This document shows, one piece after another, positions 24,727-36,423 of a DNA stretch of 64,000 nucleotides. A program made the translations under genes and the position numbers. The DNA is taken from assembly GCA_037013495.1 (NCBI GenBank), contig CM072804.1, forward strand, positions 34,636,501 through 34,700,500, in the 5' to 3' direction. The first letter of the stretch is position 1. Each line of letters opens with the position of its first letter. The notes beneath the pieces are model-generated. The model was not told where the DNA came from and made no database searches. It saw only the letters and a program-made list of their open reading frames with translations. Origin of the DNA: Hippophae tibetana. Taxonomy: Eukaryota > Streptophyta > Magnoliopsida > Rosales > Elaeagnaceae.

Positions 24727-25339
24727 TGATGCTCGAGTTTTGTATTTATAAAATAGCTCAAAAGTACATAAATCACTTTGTAAGAAATGATAAGTAAATT
24801 TTGAAGGTTATTCTAAAGAAGAATCACATGGTTTTTAAATAATTCTATAAATTTTTAAAAATAAAAATTAAACTTAAACATTCTATCACAATGTTTGTGT
24901 TTTTAAATATATAAGATAATGACATAAAATAGATATAGATTCAACAAACATCTGGTAAATAACATTTACACTCAATGGGGAATTTATGTGATAGTTTAGT
25001 TAATTAATCATGTTTACTCAATATTAATTAGGTCATTAAAGACTTGAATTAAGATTATTGATTTTCTCTTGTATATAATATTTAAAGATTAATTAAGTCT
25101 ACTATTTATAATTAATTAAAACCACATAATGCCTTCGATCGAGTCTATCAATTAATTTTAATTAAATCATGCTTCTTTCTAAGAAATTAATAAACTATTT
25201 AATTGTCGCCTTCCATTATGTCTAACAATTTAAACACTCATCAAGGTGTCAAAGTAATGTTAATGATTTAAATATTTGGAAACTAACTTTCAAAATTTAA
25301 GTCTATTACAAAAAATATATCATCAATATATTTTCAGTA
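24727..25339 (-). repeat. A-family LTR, inverted, truncated
   Basis: Only the 3' 613 bp (minus sense) remain, ending TGATGCTCGAG on plus at 24727. It stops abruptly where the LTR of element C begins at 25340. Confidence 0.75.
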
Positions 25340-26587
25340 TGTGTCGTTGCACTTGTGTCTTTATGTTGGCTTCCTATGTATAAAACATGGTGTCTATTAT
25401 TTTACTTAGTGTTTTTATCTTTCTCTATGTAAGGTTGGTTATTACGTATTAGTAATTCACACACATATACTTAGGTACATTTTGTATGCAAGAATTTTCA
25501 CCCATATCACGAGGTTAATTTCCATAGTGTGCATGCAAGATAGAGTGTTGGTTTTTGATGAGCAAGCATACGAGTGAGGAAACCTATTTAGTTAAGGTTT
25601 TTGGCATGTTTTGGGTGTCAATATTTATGGATTAAACTTAGCATTTTTGGAAACAAAAAAATGCACCTTTTTAGCACCGCACCACTAAGCTTTCCACAAC
25701 CCTTGCCACCACCTTTAATGAGGTGGTCGATAAGATGGAAAAATCGAGCCCTATAAATACCCCACTCATTTCTCTCTTTTCACCCCTTGTTCAAGAGCTA
25801 AAATCCTACCAAAATACACATTGAGATTCATTTATGATTTTGAAATTATTTTAGAGAGTTTATATTTAAGAGTGGGTCATTTTTATGAGTTTAGTATTCA
25901 AATAGTTATCTGTGTGAGTACATGGTTTGATTGTGGGTGTCCCATACATGATTTGATATTAGTAGTTGACTATGTCCTATAAGGTTATGAGTTGATACAC
26001 TTATTATTACTGATCATTATTTTCCAATCACATCACATTAGGTGGTTATGGCAATGAAGGATAGTTGGATTTGAGTGTTAAACCAAACAATTATGGAAGC
26101 AACCAGGGAAGAGCAATAGTAGGCAGTTTAGATGAAGGTCTTAATTGATAATGGTAATAGTAATTTTACTATCTATTAGTGTTATAACCTATTTACTACT
26201 TAGTGAATAATCTGTTACTGGGTGGTTGCATTAAGCAACTTAAGGATGTTATCATATAGATATATTCTCTATATAGGTTTGTCTTATTATATTGAATGTT
26301 ATGCATGATCTTAGTTTGTGTTAGTATAATCCAAGTTTAACGTGTGTATGTTTCCACATACTATTATCTTAAACTTTGATTATAACGCATTTTTTATTTA
26401 TTTTCTTTTTATTTGACATATAATACATGCTATTAAACTTTTTTTGTTTCGATATTATATTGTTTGTACTTATATTGCATGAACTATATAAGTGTTATAC
26501 TGTTCTATTCCTTACGAGTTAGGGTCGAGTCCTTTAGGAGTCTATATCTCCTTACTTAGGTCATATATTGAGTCATGGGCTCTTTCA
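25340..26587 (+). repeat. 5' LTR of SIRE-like copia element C
   Basis: 1248 bp from TGTGTCGTTGCAC to CTCTTTCA. It is followed by a tRNA-Met type PBS at 26589. The first 250 bp match the truncated 3' LTR at 32469-32756 (shared words such as ttacttagtgtttttatctt, aaggttggtta and a hexamer-rich stretch at the G/T-rich end). A TATA motif CTATAAATAC lies at 25751-25760. Confidence 0.8.
25751..25760 (+). promoter_or_regulatory. TATA box in element C LTR
   Basis: CTATAAATAC, about 410 bp into the LTR, followed by a pyrimidine-rich stretch (tttctctcttttcacccc), a usual plant promoter arrangement. Confidence 0.5.
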
Positions 26588-26588
26588 A

Positions 26589-26605
26589 TTGGTATCAAAG
26601 ATGGT
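26589..26605 (+). other. tRNA-Met primer binding site of element C
   Basis: TTGGTATCAAAGATGGT, directly after the LTR. Copia elements use TGGTATCAGAGC; one base of the core is changed. Confidence 0.75.
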
Positions 26606-26639
26606 GTACCCTTTAAGGCTTAACCACTCTGGTGTTAAT

Positions 26640-28960
26640 CATATTAACTCATATTTTCACACACACACACATGCTCTCTCTGATCAAGTTAGAAGGAGGA
26701 CATAATGTAGGTATACCTCCACTTTTCAATAGATTAAAATATGCTTATTGGAATTCACAAAGGAATGCCCTTTTGTGCTCCCAAGGTGATCATGTGTGGT
26801 TCTTTGTTGAGAATGGCTGGATATATCCTACCAAAACCCTACCTGATAACACTATAATTCCTAAACCCATGATTTAGTAGACTAAAGATAAGAGTAAGTA
26901 ATTTGAATGGAAAGCAAGGTTCTTTATGCAATCATCATGACTATTTTGCAAGATGAGTACCAGCGAAATCAGAGTTGTACTTCTTAAAAAAATCATAGGG
27001 CATCTTAGAGACCATTCATAAAGGTAATTAAGCAGTAAAAAGGTACATAATTCTAAAGTTGAATAAAGATTTTGAACTCTGTAGCATGCAAGAGAATGAA
27101 ACCTTGACAAATTCTATGCTTATTTTTCAAAAAATGTTAATTATTCCTATAACTTAGGTAGACATATTAGAGAGAAAACGAAAATTGAGAAAATCGTCAC
27201 TAGCTTGCCATATTATTTTCATGCTAAAGTTACTGTGGTTGAGTCCTTGTACAAGCTAGGTGGACTTATTGTTAATGTGTTAGTTGGTGACTTGTAAGTC
27301 TTTGAACTGTATCATCTTTTACCAAGACAAGAGCAAATTTCTTTTGAAAAAGGAAAAAAATGTAGCCTTTAAGACTACTAAGGAAAGTGAACCAATCAAA
27401 GATGTGTGTATCATAGGTTGTGATAATGATGATTTTGACCATGATGGGGGAGGAAATGGAATTCCTTGCTTAGAGATTTACTAGGTTTTTCAGGAAGAAG
27501 AAACCTTTTTTTGGTACTACTAGAAGTGATTCTTCCAATTCCAAAACCTCAAGATCTACTAGAGATGATGAAGACTCAGATAATGATTATGAGAAATTGA
27601 GTGAAGTTAATGTAAATAAAATAAGGTGATTTGAAAGTGGAAAGTAAGGACACATTACTACTCAATGCTTTAAGAAACTAAAATGCACAAACAAATATGC
27701 AATGAAAGTTGAGGTCATTATTTTGGATGGTACAATAGTGATGATGAGGATGCATGATGCTAAATTTATGCCCTTTGTTGCCTCTAGTCATATTATTGAT
27801 CCTTCAAGTACTAACTTAGATATTCAAGAGGAGACTGCTAAAGATGATTAAGTCAAAGATAAAAAATACAAATTTCTTTACAATGCTTTACTTTTAGAGC
27901 ATATTCAGTATTAAAAAGAAAAGAGAAATGTTATAGAAAACTTTGAGCAAAAAGAATGCAAGATCAGTACATTGGGAAAACTCTAGAGGAAAGGAAGTCC
28001 TCTGTTGATGAATAATAACATGATCTCACAAGTAGGTATAAGGTCATTCAAAAAAGGTATGATGATTTGTTGGAAAAGTTTAATGCAAATTAAGACAAAG
28101 TTGAAAAGCTTAAGGAATAGTTAATGGTTCCTACTTATGGTAAAGTCACTCAATCTTTGTTCAGTCTTGTGATTGCTTCTAATTTGAATAATGAAATTGA
28201 ACAATTGAAAAGAAAGATAATTATTCTTGAGCATTCCAAGGATCATTTGACTGAGACTCATATGGAAAAGGATACTAAGATTTATCAATCACATAAGAAT
28301 GTCAATATTCTTAATAATTCGACCTCTTATCTTGCATCATTCTTCAGGGAAAAGGAAGGCTTAGTTGTGACCCTGAAAGAAAAACTCAATATGTGGGAAA
28401 AAGAAATGGAACACTTCACCATTTCCATTGATAGAATGATTATAGGTTCAAAAATGTTTAATGAAATGAATAGTAATGTCAAGTTCTCTGGGGACAAGCA
28501 TGAAATTGGGCATATGGAGGGGGTTTCAACTTTTACAGGTGGTTCTACTAAGTTTGTCAAAGCTTCTAATCAAGAACAAAAGTTTTCCATTACCAACCTA
28601 AGTTCTCCTAGCAAGGTGAACCCTTCACCTAAGTCAAACACATCTCATTGCTTCCATGGTGGTCCACTACATTTATCTACTATTACTCCCACTAGTCACC
28701 ATTGTGGTGTTCTTGGACACTTGAGACCATACTGTGAGAAATTGACTTCTCATCCTCGTGTGAAAGTAAATTTGAGTGATTTTTTTTCTTCTCCTTTATA
28801 TACTATTCCTTGGAGTTAGGGACCCCATTTTCCTAACTCCCCTATTTGTACTTATTATCACTATAGCATTGTTGGCCATAGTACTAGGCAATTTCCTAGA
28901 TTTATGAAGAGTACAAGTCGGAACACTCCACCTTGCTCTTCTATATTTTCTTTGTCAGGA
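26640..28960 (+). pseudogene. element C gag (SIRE/Maximus-type copia), decayed
   Basis: N-terminal gag: IPPLFNRLKYAYWNSQ with VENGWIYPT (26718-26835), the UBN2-type copia gag start. Near 27100-27300, words like FYAYFSKNVNYSYNLG, VTSLPYYF and VTVVESL continue it. A long helical region follows (28124 on: NEIEQLKRKIIILEHSKDH, coiled-coil-like). Then comes a zinc knuckle HHCGVLGHLRPYC at about 28695-28733 in which the first Cys is changed. A partial second knuckle is near 28850. SIRE-type elements have this long gag with central coiled coil. Frames are broken at many points. No protease, integrase or RT follows. Confidence 0.8.
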
Positions 28961-31900
28961 TGTAGCTATAATGGCTTATCTAAACATGTTCATATAGGTT
29001 ACATTATGCATCTAATGCATAAAGCTAAAATAAATAAAGCTACTTAAACAACCCACCTTGCTCTATTTATATGGATGACTATTCTAGATTTTATAGAGAT
29101 TTTAAATGAAACAAACCATGAGTTTCATATACTCTTCACGCTTATACGAGTTAAATATTATCTCCTAGTTTAGTTTCCCCCCACAAATTATTTAAACGGA
29201 GTGATGTCATTTGATCATTATATTTAGATGATCTGCTGAGGTAGAGTTGTCTATGTTCTTTCTTCTTTTTGTTTGTCTTATCTATGTATGTGAATTTTTG
29301 TTTATTTATTGTATGTATGTTTCCTATTTTCCTATTCATGCATATATCTCCACTTCTTCTTATTTTGTTATCTTACATTGAGCATTAACTCTTTTACTTA
29401 ATGCTATGTCTCACTATCTATCCTATAACTAGCTTTCTCCATTTCTTACTATTTACTTCTTCTATGGCCATTTGCATGCGCATTATGTCATACGTTTTCA
29501 TTATGTAGTGTCATTATATTAGGATTTTATACATACAGTCCTTTCTTTCTTATGATATGACATTTATAATACTTCTCATCTACATTACAAGGTTTTACAT
29601 TCTTGCACCTAGCTTATTATGTGTTGATTATCTGTTTGTCTCTTGTTGATTTCTGTCCTTCTTTTACCTATCTTTTTCCCATTATCCCTTTACTTTTTAA
29701 AAGTAGTTTCTTTGAAGTTAACTAAGATATTTTCTTGCTTTTCCTTTGTTGACACTTATGTTGTTTTAGTTGTGTCCCTATCTAAGCATATCCTTGGTTT
29801 TTGTGCTGAAACTTTTGTTTTTCTCCCATGCTTAGAGGTTTTAGTAGAATCCCTTTTTTCTTCCTTTTCTAGGAATGTTACTTGTGTTTTTCACTAGCTA
29901 TTCAGTTTCTTTCTTTCTCCTAACAAGCAATGATGTGAGTGTTTTTATTGATCTCTTTTGAGACACTTTCCTCTTCTTGTTAGGTTTAGATATGTTTTGA
30001 GTCCTTTCTTGTCGTCTCACTTGGTAGTTATTGTTTTTTATGTTTTGTGAGATTGACAGTTTCTTTCTTTTTGTTATGTTATTGCATGTAAAATGAAGAT
30101 TAGAGGGATCATGTTGGTATATGCTTGGCATGCATTTAACATGAATTGAAGTGTAGATATTTGATATGTGTATTTCTTGAGAGCATGTATGGCTAAATTT
30201 TTCATGTTCATTTTATCATAAATACATCTTTCATTTTCTCATGCTAGTTCTTTGTAAATTTGTATGGTTATTTCGAGAAGCTTGTGTGAATCTCCTACTT
30301 TGATGATTTGAATTTCTCAGAGAAGCTCTAGAATCAACCTTTAGTGTTTCTCGAGGAAAAAATCTAGTTTTTGCTTGGATAGAAAAAGGATTTAGGCCAC
30401 CTTTATTGGTTTGATCCTTTCTTACCACGTTGTTCACACATCTTTAGTCTCCCTTCTTTGTGCCATTATGTTATTCTTCATTTGTTGTCCCTAAATACTA
30501 GCTTAGCCCAAATTTTTATTCCTACTTACCTTCTATACACTTTATTGAGCTTATATGTTATTGGTTTGTCCATTTTACCCTTATGGTTTCAATTTATAAA
30601 AAAATAAGGGGAATAAGGGTAATAATGAAATGATGATTTAAAAAAAAGATGAAGAAAATAAAAAGAAGTATTGTGAATAATTTTCTATTAGAGACAAAAT
30701 GAGTGAAAAAATAAAAGAAAAGATATGCTAAATGATGAGAAGTATGAAAAAGGAAGAAGTGCATGATTCACTTAATTTTTTGTACTACTCTCTCAACATC
30801 ATTGGTTGAAGTTTAAGAAGTAAAGAGAAAAGAAATCATTTTTAAGGGTATAAGTGTCATGGATAATATTTTATTCATTTCTTTGGATCAACAAATTTAT
30901 GTTCAAGCCTAAATATCTTCTCTTCCCTACGCATTCCTTAGCTTTTCATTACATTATTTGAAAGACCTACTGGTTTCTTCTTGGTTGGCACTTACTTTAG
31001 TAGAGAGAGAGTCTAATTATGGACATACGAACCTTGGTTCAACTTGATTCTATATTTTTATATGCTTATCATGATGTCATATAGAGTAAACAAATTTTTC
31101 ATATCATACACAATGCATGTCATAAACAAATTAGTCATACCCTTATACAAATGCATCATGGATTGATGGACATATGGATATTTATGTTGAATGTTTTGCA
31201 TATCCTCTATGGACCCTCTAATTATTTGAACATGCTTTGTTTGCTTCCTTTATTCTATGTTTCTTGTTGATTTGTGTAGATGCTTGTGTTAAGGGTTTTT
31301 GTGAGTTTATTGTATCGCATCCATACTTTTTGGGGGAAAGTTCTATGTCTTATGTATGCTATCAAAGGAAATTATATGTTTGTTTTACTTCCGACTATTT
31401 GTCTTATTTTATAAGTCTTTATTTGTATGTCTTAATCATGTGATCATTTCTTCTCTTTTTGATCACTTTATATGAACCCTTCATAAATAGGACTGTTAGT
31501 ATGACATGTTCTAGCATTGTATATAATCTCTTGTTTCGCATGTCTACCTATGTGTTTTCCTACTTTTGCTTCCTTGTTGCAAGCTTCTTACATTTATTGT
31601 CCAATAACTTTTGTTAGATTACACGACTTATATTTTCTTGGGTAGTCTAAGATGTTTTCTATCTGTGTTTATCTTTGTTTTTCGATGAATTTATTTTATT
31701 GCTTGTTGCACGCTTCCACCCTGCTAGTATCTTGGTGCTTCACTATGTCCTTTTCTTTTGAAGCATGTGGTATTTCTTATTGTGAAGCATGTGGTATTTC
31801 TTATTGTGTTTGCTTTAATCGTACCTATTGCATTGCATTAATGTTAGGATTATAATATATTTTTATGCCTTCTCTCCCTCGTTTAGGAGTGTTCCATTTG

Positions 31901-32468
31901 ACTTTTAGTGTCAAAAAGAGGAAAAGATTTTGTGCACAACTATGTGTTTATTTCCATGTTGTGTATTGCATAGGTTATGAGTGTAGGATTGCATTACATA
32001 TTATTGACTAACTTACATGCATTCAAAATGAGTGTTTCATGAAGTCAATGGGAGTTGTGCATTTTTACTTTTATTTTTGCCTATCAGAGTGTACCTGTGT
32101 AGAGGTAACATGATAGTATGTAATTTGGCTACATACTATTTCTGCATGGTACATTTACATGGTATGTGTTTATTTTGAGGGTACAGGTTACAAGTGTAGA
32201 ATGAAGTCGTTGAGCTTTAGATGTGCTTGGTATAGTATATGAGACCCTCTCACTTCAGAGTGGCAGAATGGATGAGTTAATAAATGAAGATGGATGGAAA
32301 GCACAAGATGAATGTACTTGTTTATGTGTGTCTTTTGGGTTTTGATGTGTGTCATTGTGTTGATCGTGGGAACAAAAAATTTAGGACATCTTCATGATCT
32401 TTTCATGCTTGATAAGTTTATGAATCTAGTTATACAGTGTTTTGACAAGGAAAGCCAAAGGGGGAGAA
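28961..32468 (+). other. element C non-coding internal region, pol absent
   Basis: About 3.5 kb of T-rich sequence with no retrotransposon domain found. A tandem 24-bp duplication lies at 31760-31807. The words tgtcaaaaagaggaaaagat at 31910 and ccaaagggggag at 32455-32466 look like an old and the current polypurine tract; the second directly precedes the LTR. An env-like ORF, known in some SIRE elements, cannot be made out. Confidence 0.55.
31760..31807 (+). repeat. 24-bp tandem duplication
   Basis: Two identical adjacent copies of a 24-bp unit beginning gaagcatgtgg. It lies in the non-coding part of element C. Confidence 0.9.
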
Positions 32469-32756
32469 TGTATATCCCATTGTACATGAATCTTTTTTTT
32501 TTGGCTTACTATGTTCAAAACACGTAGTTTGCTATTTTACTTAATGTTTTTATCTTCCTTTGTGTAAGGTTGGTTACTACATATCAATAATTCACACATG
32601 CATATAGTTATGTATATTTTATATGCAAGCATGTTTACACACATCATGAGGTTGGTTTTCTTAGCATGCAAGCTAGGTAGAGTGTAGTTTTTTAGGAGAG
32701 TGAGTGTGCAAGCAAGCCAACATTTTTACTTATGGTTTTTTTGCGTGTTTTGAACA
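32469..32756 (+). repeat. 3' LTR of element C, truncated
   Basis: It starts TGTATATCCC after the polypurine tract and follows the 5' LTR for 288 bp, then switches at 32757 into a plus-strand A LTR. About 960 bp of the LTR are missing. Confidence 0.75.
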
Positions 32757-33727
32757 TAGTTTATGTAGTAGTTTTTGCTTCAATTCAATAAATAGTGTTG
32801 GCAATTCTGTTTGGAGATTATCTAGAAATAGAAACAATAATGAAGTTCTGTAAAAGATACAATTGAGGTATAATTTAAATGTATTATTTTTATATCAACT
32901 TTATGCTTTATTTTACATGCTATGTTTAACTTATTGATCATTTATTAAATTACTCATGTCTAGCTGAAAATACTATGGAACATTAGTAATGTTGTTATGT
33001 TTTTGAAATATTAAAGTAAGTAAACATTTATATAAAATGAATTAAGTGTTCTTTCTTAATCATGATTTAAACAAAGTTTGTAAAAAACATATATTGAAAA
33101 AGTATTTTTATAATAAATACAAGAGTTAGATTTAAGGTTTTATTATTTGATACCTTGATATGAGTTTAAATTGTTAGACTCATCCAAAGGCCACAATTGA
33201 ATGGTTTATTAACCTCATAGAAATGAAGCATAATTTAATTAAAATTAACTAATAGACTCGACTAAAAGCATTAAGTGATTTTAATTAATAAAAAATAATA
33301 GACTATAAGAAAGAATCAATAATCTTAATTTATATCTTTACTAACCTAATTAATATTGACCAAGCATAATTAACTAACTAATTTATCCCATAAATTCTCC
33401 ACTAAATGTTAATTTTTATTTATCAATTGTTTTGTTGAATCTATTTTTATTTTTATGTCATTATATTAGATTTCTGAAATCTAAATTTGTGACAAAATGT
33501 TTAGGTTTAACTTTTATTTTTAAAAAAAATATATTTAAAAATCACATGATTAAACTTTAAACCAACATTAGAAATATACTTATCATTTTTTATTAGTAAT
33601 TCGTGCACTTGTGAGCTATTTAAAAATATACAAAATTTGAACGCTAAGTTTTGGCTCATCAAATGTTTAGGGCCATTTTCAGGGAATTGGTAATAACATA
33701 AAAAACTTGCTAGATTTTGTATCATCA
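32757..33727 (+). repeat. A-family LTR, 5'-truncated
   Basis: It matches the 3' part of 9230-10851 (from tagtttatatagt, 9850 on) and ends TATCATCA. The last 66 bp (33662-33727) are the PBS-like unit. Immediately after it, integrase coding of element B resumes. Confidence 0.8.
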
Positions 33728-34200
33728 GCCTACATGACCACAACCAAGATGGCAAGAGAAGAAACAATTTTCTCCCTTACTTATGGTACTGAAGTCATAA
33801 TCCCAGTTGAAATTGGACTCTCTAATGATAGAAAAACTATTGAGAATCTGGAGGGTAATGATGTAGGCTTAGCCCTAAATCTAGACATCGTTCAAGAGAA
33901 AAGGGAACAAAGTTAGATTAGGTAGGCCGCCTACCAACAAAGAATGGACAATCACTACAACCATTTAGTCAACCTATGAAAATTCCAACAAGGTGGCATG
34001 GTGCTTAAAGTAACAACATAATCAATTTTTGAGAAAAGGAAGAGACCTCGACCCTAATTGGGAAGGTCCCTACAAAGTAAAATAGGTCCTTGTAAAAGGC
34101 ATCTAATTCCTAGAGAAATTGGGTGGATCTGAGGTACGAAATGTGTGGAATGTGTAACACCTTAATAAATATTACTAACACAAGGAATGCCCTATTAGGT
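33728..34200 (+). pseudogene. gypsy B integrase C-terminal part
   Basis: The plus strand reads AYMTTTKMAREETIF, then SLTYGTEVIIPVEIGL, the conserved end of Tat-type gypsy integrase (AYRTTxRTxTGETPFxLTYGxEAVIPVE). AAYQQRMDNHYN follows at about 33928-33963, and then a decayed chromatin-side tail (GRSLQS region). Together with 17691-19555 this shows that 19556-33727 is inserted into, and partly replaces, the integrase gene. Confidence 0.9.
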
Positions 34201-36423
34201 TTCCTATTACCCTAGAGTTGGCCATAGACCTAGGAAAAAAGTTGTGGCTCACAAGCCATACCACCTCAGGTCTAGGAAATATATTTAAATTTATGTAGCA
34301 TACTTAGGCCTATAGTGCTTTAATGAGCTAGATGATAAGTCTCCAATAAAATGGTAGATAAATTTTTTTCCTTATGTTGAGAACTATCTTATGTGTAGAC
34401 CATAATTTCTCCAAGTAGGGGGCTTAACTAAGAAACACTTGAATTAATAAGTCCCCCTAACTTAGAAAACTTTTAAACAAACACAATAAGGCCCGAATAG
34501 AAAAGTAAGGCCAGGGGTACAAGTTACATACCACCTAAACTTCAAATGCATTCATCTCCTAACAGAACCCATGCATGGTCCAAAGATCAAACCACTATAT
34601 AGCTAGATAGGTTAGGATAAGGAAATATGATAAGCCAAAAACACTATCAGGTAGCTAGAAGGGTAGTCGATTAAGGGTATGAATGGCCAAAATTGTGGCC
34701 GAGCAGAGGTGCGATCAATCAAGAAGTGATTAGTCAAAAGTCTTATTATCAACAAGGAAATAGCTGACCATGGAAAGATTCCACACATATCCGTTTAGTC
34801 AAGCTAGTTTGAGGCATGGCCGAGAAATCGTTCCTTATCTTCATACCTTGGATTCATGATCTACATTTCCTTTTATGCATGTACATCCTCCCATACTCGC
34901 ATGTCAACTCAAAGGTTCATGAATTTCTAAATATATAAGGCAATAGTCTGGTCTAGAAATAATCATTGAAACTACAGGTACAAGTTAAAGATGAAGGTAT
35001 AATTTATTAAAGAATACCAAGATACTAGTCCTACCAGAACTTGAGTACATAAGTTAATAAAAGGGTTATGAAAAAGAGTCCAAGTGCTAGAAAATAGGAC
35101 TTACAACACTTAAGTAAATCCTTATGGAAAGAAGGAAGTCATCTTATCAACAGATTCTGTTAGGAACTTTCTTTATAGACATATCTAAAAAGATTACATT
35201 GACTAGAAGTATAAGACTTATCAATCAATCTAGACCTCCCTAATTCGAACATTACCATTTAAAGGACTACTAGCCAATTATAGGCAGACCAAGAATGGGC
35301 CAACAAAAATGACACCATTGAGATTATCACAGACAAGGTTGTTAGCCAAGACTTGGTATGCTAGAACTTCGTTGGCCAAGACTTGGTTGAAAAGGACTTG
35401 GTTTGCTAGAACATGATCATCTAGGATTTTTTTGTCCATAACTTTTTTGGCTATAATGTTATTAGCCACCACTTTATTTGTTCAGGATTTATTGGCCCAA
35501 ACATTTTCTATCAAGACTTTGTTAGCTATAACTTTGTTTTCCCAAACTTTGTTGGTCATAACTTTATTTTGTAAGACTTAGTTGACCACAACTTTGTTTG
35601 CTATGACTTAGTTGACCACAACTTCATTTGTAAAGATTTTTCCACCTAGGGTTGGTTAGCCAATGTACAATCACCCAAAAGACTACAATTAAGGGAATAT
35701 CGCTCCAATGATCATCAACTTAGATGCGACCAACCAGGTCATCATTGGTAATAAAATTACCAGCTAAGGCATCGTTAATCAAAGCATCATTGACTAAGAA
35801 ACTATTGGCCAAGGATGGGCCTACCTTGCCTTCACTCGACCTTTATTTATCCACCAATGTTCATCAAGCTCGCTAATCCTTATCTGTATTAGTACATGTC
35901 CATGGTGGGTGGACTTCATCCTATACATCCATAAATCTGGTATCCATCACTTCTTGCACAAGAAAGTATAGTACGAGGGTCCTAGGGTACAAATGTTTTG
36001 GGTGCTGAAGAATAATTATCCTACACTACATAAAGAAAAATAAGTGGCCAAGATCACTTAGCTAATCCTACAAAGATTATACTTAAGATTTTAATTTTGA
36101 TTTTTCACAAAAATAGGTAAATGTTTGACATTTTTGATAAAAATATAAACTTCAATTTAAATTTCTAACAATTTTTTTGAAAGGAAATCCAAAGAAATCA
36201 CTGGTATTAAAACACCATTATGGATGCTTTGAATGATGAGATATGGTATAAAGTTTTCTAGTTGGGTGAGTGAAAAGTCACGCATATGTAAGATTAGATT
36301 CATCAACAAAAATGGAAGAAATATCTCACACAAGTATTGATAGAAATTACAATCTGACCTTCATGCTAAAGGGCTAAAATTTCATAGTAGTTGATATTGG
36401 GGAGTATTTTTATACATCCCCAC
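34201..36423 (+). other. 3' region (UTR and/or LTR) of gypsy B
   Basis: No coding. A polypurine-like aagtaggggg lies at 34415-34424. If it is the true tract, the LTR starts there and is about 2.6 kb once joined to 49249-49853. If not, this is a long 3' UTR. It contains the 15-bp array. Interrupted at 36424 by the LTR of element E. Confidence 0.5.
35326..35640 (+). repeat. 15-bp minisatellite, about 21 units
   Basis: Cut every 15 bp from 35341, the units read like gttagccaagacttg, gttggccaagacttg, gtttgctagaacatg, gttagctataacttt and gttgaccacaacttt. The rough consensus is GTTNGCCANAACTTT. Units differ at 3-6 positions, so the array is old. Read on minus it gives a spurious pentapeptide-repeat ORF (VLANQ, VLFNQ, VLANE, VLAYQ). 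A related phase-kept stretch with another consensus (ccaaggcatcattga-like) continues at about 35730-35820. Confidence 0.85.

Noticed and set aside
29643..32527. Several 60-85-codon plus ORFs rich in Phe, Leu, Cys and Val.
   Set aside because: They look like membrane peptides only because the DNA is T-rich; no start context, family motif or conserved frame.
35278..35472. Minus ORF with a pentapeptide repeat (VLANQ, VLFNQ, VLANE).
   Set aside because: It is the translation of the 15-bp minisatellite; the array continues past the ORF in other frames with no gene signals.
35326..35820. Possible CRISPR-like array of short repeats.
   Set aside because: Units are directly adjacent with no spacers, and the sequence is from a plant; it is a minisatellite.
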